In this document: positions 61,895 to 64,000 of the stretch, piece by piece
Numbering within the stretch: the stretch's first letter is position 1
How the letters are laid out: every line of letters begins with the position of its first letter
NCBI GenBank assembly: GCA_030549335.1
Contig: CM060195.1
Span: 4,557,001 to 4,621,000, forward strand
Length of the DNA stretch: 64,000 bases
Reading direction: 5' to 3'
Origin: Pontederia crassipes
Taxonomy: Eukaryota; Streptophyta; Magnoliopsida; Commelinales; Pontederiaceae
Notes under the pieces: generated by a model
Database searches by the model: none
Told to the model about the DNA's origin: nothing
Seen by the model: the letters and a program-made list of their open reading frames with translations, nothing else
Program-made: the position numbers and the translations under genes

Positions 61895-64000
61895 CACTAC
61901 AAGAAAAGGAAGCTTTAACGACCAACTATTAATGTCGAGACAAAAAGTGGTCATTATAAATAGTCAATAGTGACGAAAAAAAATATGAACATTATTAAAC
62001 ATATTATTAACGAAAGAGAAAATTGCTCGTCACAAAAAAGTAATTTTCGATCGTTAAAAGTGATTATTAATGACCATGAAATTTTATCGCCATTAATTAT
62101 TTATAAATTAAGATGAAGTAAATGTGCAATTAATATTTTATTTGGCGGGAACTAAATATTTCCCTCCATTAATTTTTCAGGCAACACCAATTTTAAAAAA
62201 TAAATTAGTTTATGTATTTATGTAGTTAACCTAATTACATGTTAAAAAAATATGATATAAAATTCATTAGAAAAACCTAGTTCTCTTCCTCTTCCTTTGG
62301 CCACTAGCGAAGCTTCATCTTCCTCAGGTAAGCACATGTTTCTTGCCGAGCGGCCCCCTTTCTCCTCAGCAGATGCACGTCCTTCTCCCCCGTTCCTCCG
62401 CGTCGCGCGCCAGCCGTCCTCCCCCCACCTCTGGTTCCTTCCCCGACACTTTCGGACAACAGCTGTTCCCACCCCCCTTCCCCCGCGCGCGTGTGCGCCA
62501 GCCGTCCTCTCCACCGCTGGAAAACAGCCATCCCCCCCGGTGCGCGTGCGAGCCGTCCCCCCGCCTCTGGTCCCCCTTCCCGGCGCCGCCAGACAACAAC
62601 CGTTCCCCCCTCCTCCCCCACTCCCCTCGCGCGCGTGCGCCAGCCATCGACGGTCACCCTTTCTCCTTTGCAGGAGGTAGACGCACCATCGTCCTTCCCC
62701 CTTCCCCCACGCCGCACTCCAGCCATCCTCCCCCCGCCTCTGTCCCCCTTTCCCGCCGCCGCCGGACAACAGCCATCCCCCCTTCTCCCGCCTCTGACCC
62801 CTTCCCCGCCGTCGCGGACAGTAGTCGTCACCCCCTCCCTTTACGTGCGTGCGCCAGCCATCGCCCCCGCCCATGCGACATCGGCACCCTTCTCCATCGT
62901 CCTTCTCCCTCTTCCCCGCGCGCCATCCTCCCCCCACCTTTGCTCCCCCTTCCCTACTGCCGCCGAACAACAGCAATCCCCCCTCCCCCGTGCACGCCCG
63001 TTAGCCATCCCCCCTTCCCCCGCCTCTAACCCCTTCCCCGCCGCCACGGACAGCGGTCGTCACCCCCCTCCTCCCGCGCGCGCACGCCAGCCATCGCCCC
63101 TGCCCATGCGACATCGGCACCCTTCTCCATCGTCCTTCTCCCCCTTCCCCGCACGTCACCTTCTAGCCATCCTCCCCCTGCCTCTGGTCCCCCTTCCTCG
63201 TCGCCGCCGGACAACAACCATCCCCCTCCCCCCGTACACGCCCGTTAGCCGTCTCCACCCCTTTCCCTGTCTTTGACCCCTTCCCCGCCGCCACGGACAG
63301 CAGTCGTCACCCCCTCCCCCCGCGCGCACGCCAGCCCTCGCCCCCGCCCACGCGACATCAGCACCCTTCTACTCCGCCGGCGGTGGACACACCAGCCGTC
63401 CTCCCTAAGCACATGTCTTTGGCTGTTATTCTTGTGTCCACCCCCCCCCCCCTCTGGTCCCCCTTCTTTGCCGCCGCCCCTCCCCCTGCACATGCACGCC
63501 AGCCATCGTCGGACGTAAAAAAAATATGTTTAGCAGGTCAACCTTACTATTACATTGATTTTTTCTTATATTTAGTTACTCTTTTGTTAGATGTCCAACC
63601 TCTTCTGGAATGTGTAATAAGCATATGTAACCTGGAAAAAAGAAGGCTTCATTATGTTATTGGAGATAATCAATAAAGGTAAACTTACATTGCATATATT
63701 CTTGGCATCTAATGTTTTCTACATTGTAGTAAAAACATTCTTTTATGGACTACCAAGTTGATTCTCCTCAGTTGGAAGATTTGAAATAATTGAGATAGTT
63801 GAATTATATAGTTTTGATTATCTTTTCTTTTGATTCTCTTCGCAATTGAAAGTTTTAGACTGCAAAATACTTGTAGTTTTATTTTCTTTTGCTGAAGTCC
63901 CTGACTTTATGTGTACTACTAATGTGTCCCTTATTTTATCACATGCTATCTGATAATTAGATAATTTAATATTGATCCTATCAACTTGTCTTACACTTCT
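61895..64000. mobile_element. CACTA-type element, right end outside or not seen
   Basis: Opens CACTACAAGAAAAGGAAGC, preceded by AAC. Short repeats such as AACGACCAACTATTAATG, GTGGTCATTA and TAATGACCATGAAAT follow to about 62110 as subterminal motifs. A GC-rich tandem array (62380-63510) and AT-rich DNA (63511-64000) follow. The other terminus and any transposase are not in view, so the extent is provisional. Confidence 0.55.
62380..63510. repeat. GC/pyrimidine-rich tandem array, roughly 235-bp unit
   Basis: The phrase GCGCCAGCC or CGCCAGCC recurs near 62492, 62636, 62850, 63082, 63327 and 63487. The later full units (about 233-245 bp) contain CCATGCGACATCGGCACCCT and TTCTCCATCGTCCTTCTCC. Long ORFs of 63-261 codons on both strands are all read-through of this array. 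Confidence 0.85.

Noticed and set aside
62242..63518. ORFs up to 261 codons (Pro/Arg-rich sense, Gly/Arg-rich antisense)
   Set aside because: All three forward frames and the reverse are open because of the CCCCTTCCCC-type array; no codon-use signal and no domain.

Overview
The window is plant nuclear DNA. It has intron-rich genes with GT-AG (and two GC-AG) junctions, TATA boxes, plastid-type enzymes, and a dense load of plant DNA transposons and retroelements in AT-rich spacers. GC-rich 5' exons and a glutamate-cysteine ligase that lacks the second regulatory disulfide (reported as rosid-specific) argue for a non-rosid angiosperm, probably a monocot. The species cannot be named from the sequence. 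No tools were run, so every alignment is by eye.

Layout. 1-10.4 kb is transposon country: a complete non-autonomous CACTA element (184-1662, TSD AAC), a perfect-looking hairpin (2501-2584), two foldback elements (3573-4290, 8387-9054), an AT-rich MITE and long microsatellites. 10.4-14.4 kb holds an intact 13-exon glutamine-hydrolysing asparagine synthetase gene (+ strand, 588 aa) with a compact promoter carrying bZIP-type sites. Convergent to it, 15.3-19.8 kb (- strand) holds an acetylornithine aminotransferase gene with two frameshifts, a six-codon deletion and a stop in the transit-peptide region. Its large first intron carries a 5'-truncated LINE with a 17-bp TSD and a Harbinger-type MITE.

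19.8-43.6 kb has no gene that I can support. It is a nest of elements: a SIRE/Maximus-like solo LTR (23535-24706), CACTA-type subterminal repeat arrays with a degenerate En/Spm transposase remnant, a 3.45-kb solo LTR with TSD GACGG (35754-39204), a 1074-bp hAT-type element with an 8-bp TSD (40196-41269), a Tourist-like MITE (32329-32721), and an old direct repeat split by these insertions.

43.6-48.6 kb carries a protein gene I do not recognise: a TATA box, a 5'UTR intron, and two coding exons giving 713 aa. The protein has an EAR-like LDLNL motif, a basic nuclear-localisation-like stretch, and three imperfect Pro-rich repeats of about 50-63 aa. This is the best candidate for something undescribed. 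52.0-60.3 kb holds a 15-exon plastid glutamate-cysteine ligase gene (- strand, 528 aa), with a SINE in one intron and a dimeric SINE just beyond its 3' end. The last 3 kb has a TRIM-like retroelement, a CACTA terminus and a GC-rich tandem array of roughly 235-bp units.

The three recognised enzymes all draw on glutamine or glutamate (to asparagine, ornithine/arginine and glutathione). They have separate promoters, and nothing in the sequence shows that the neighbourhood is functional.
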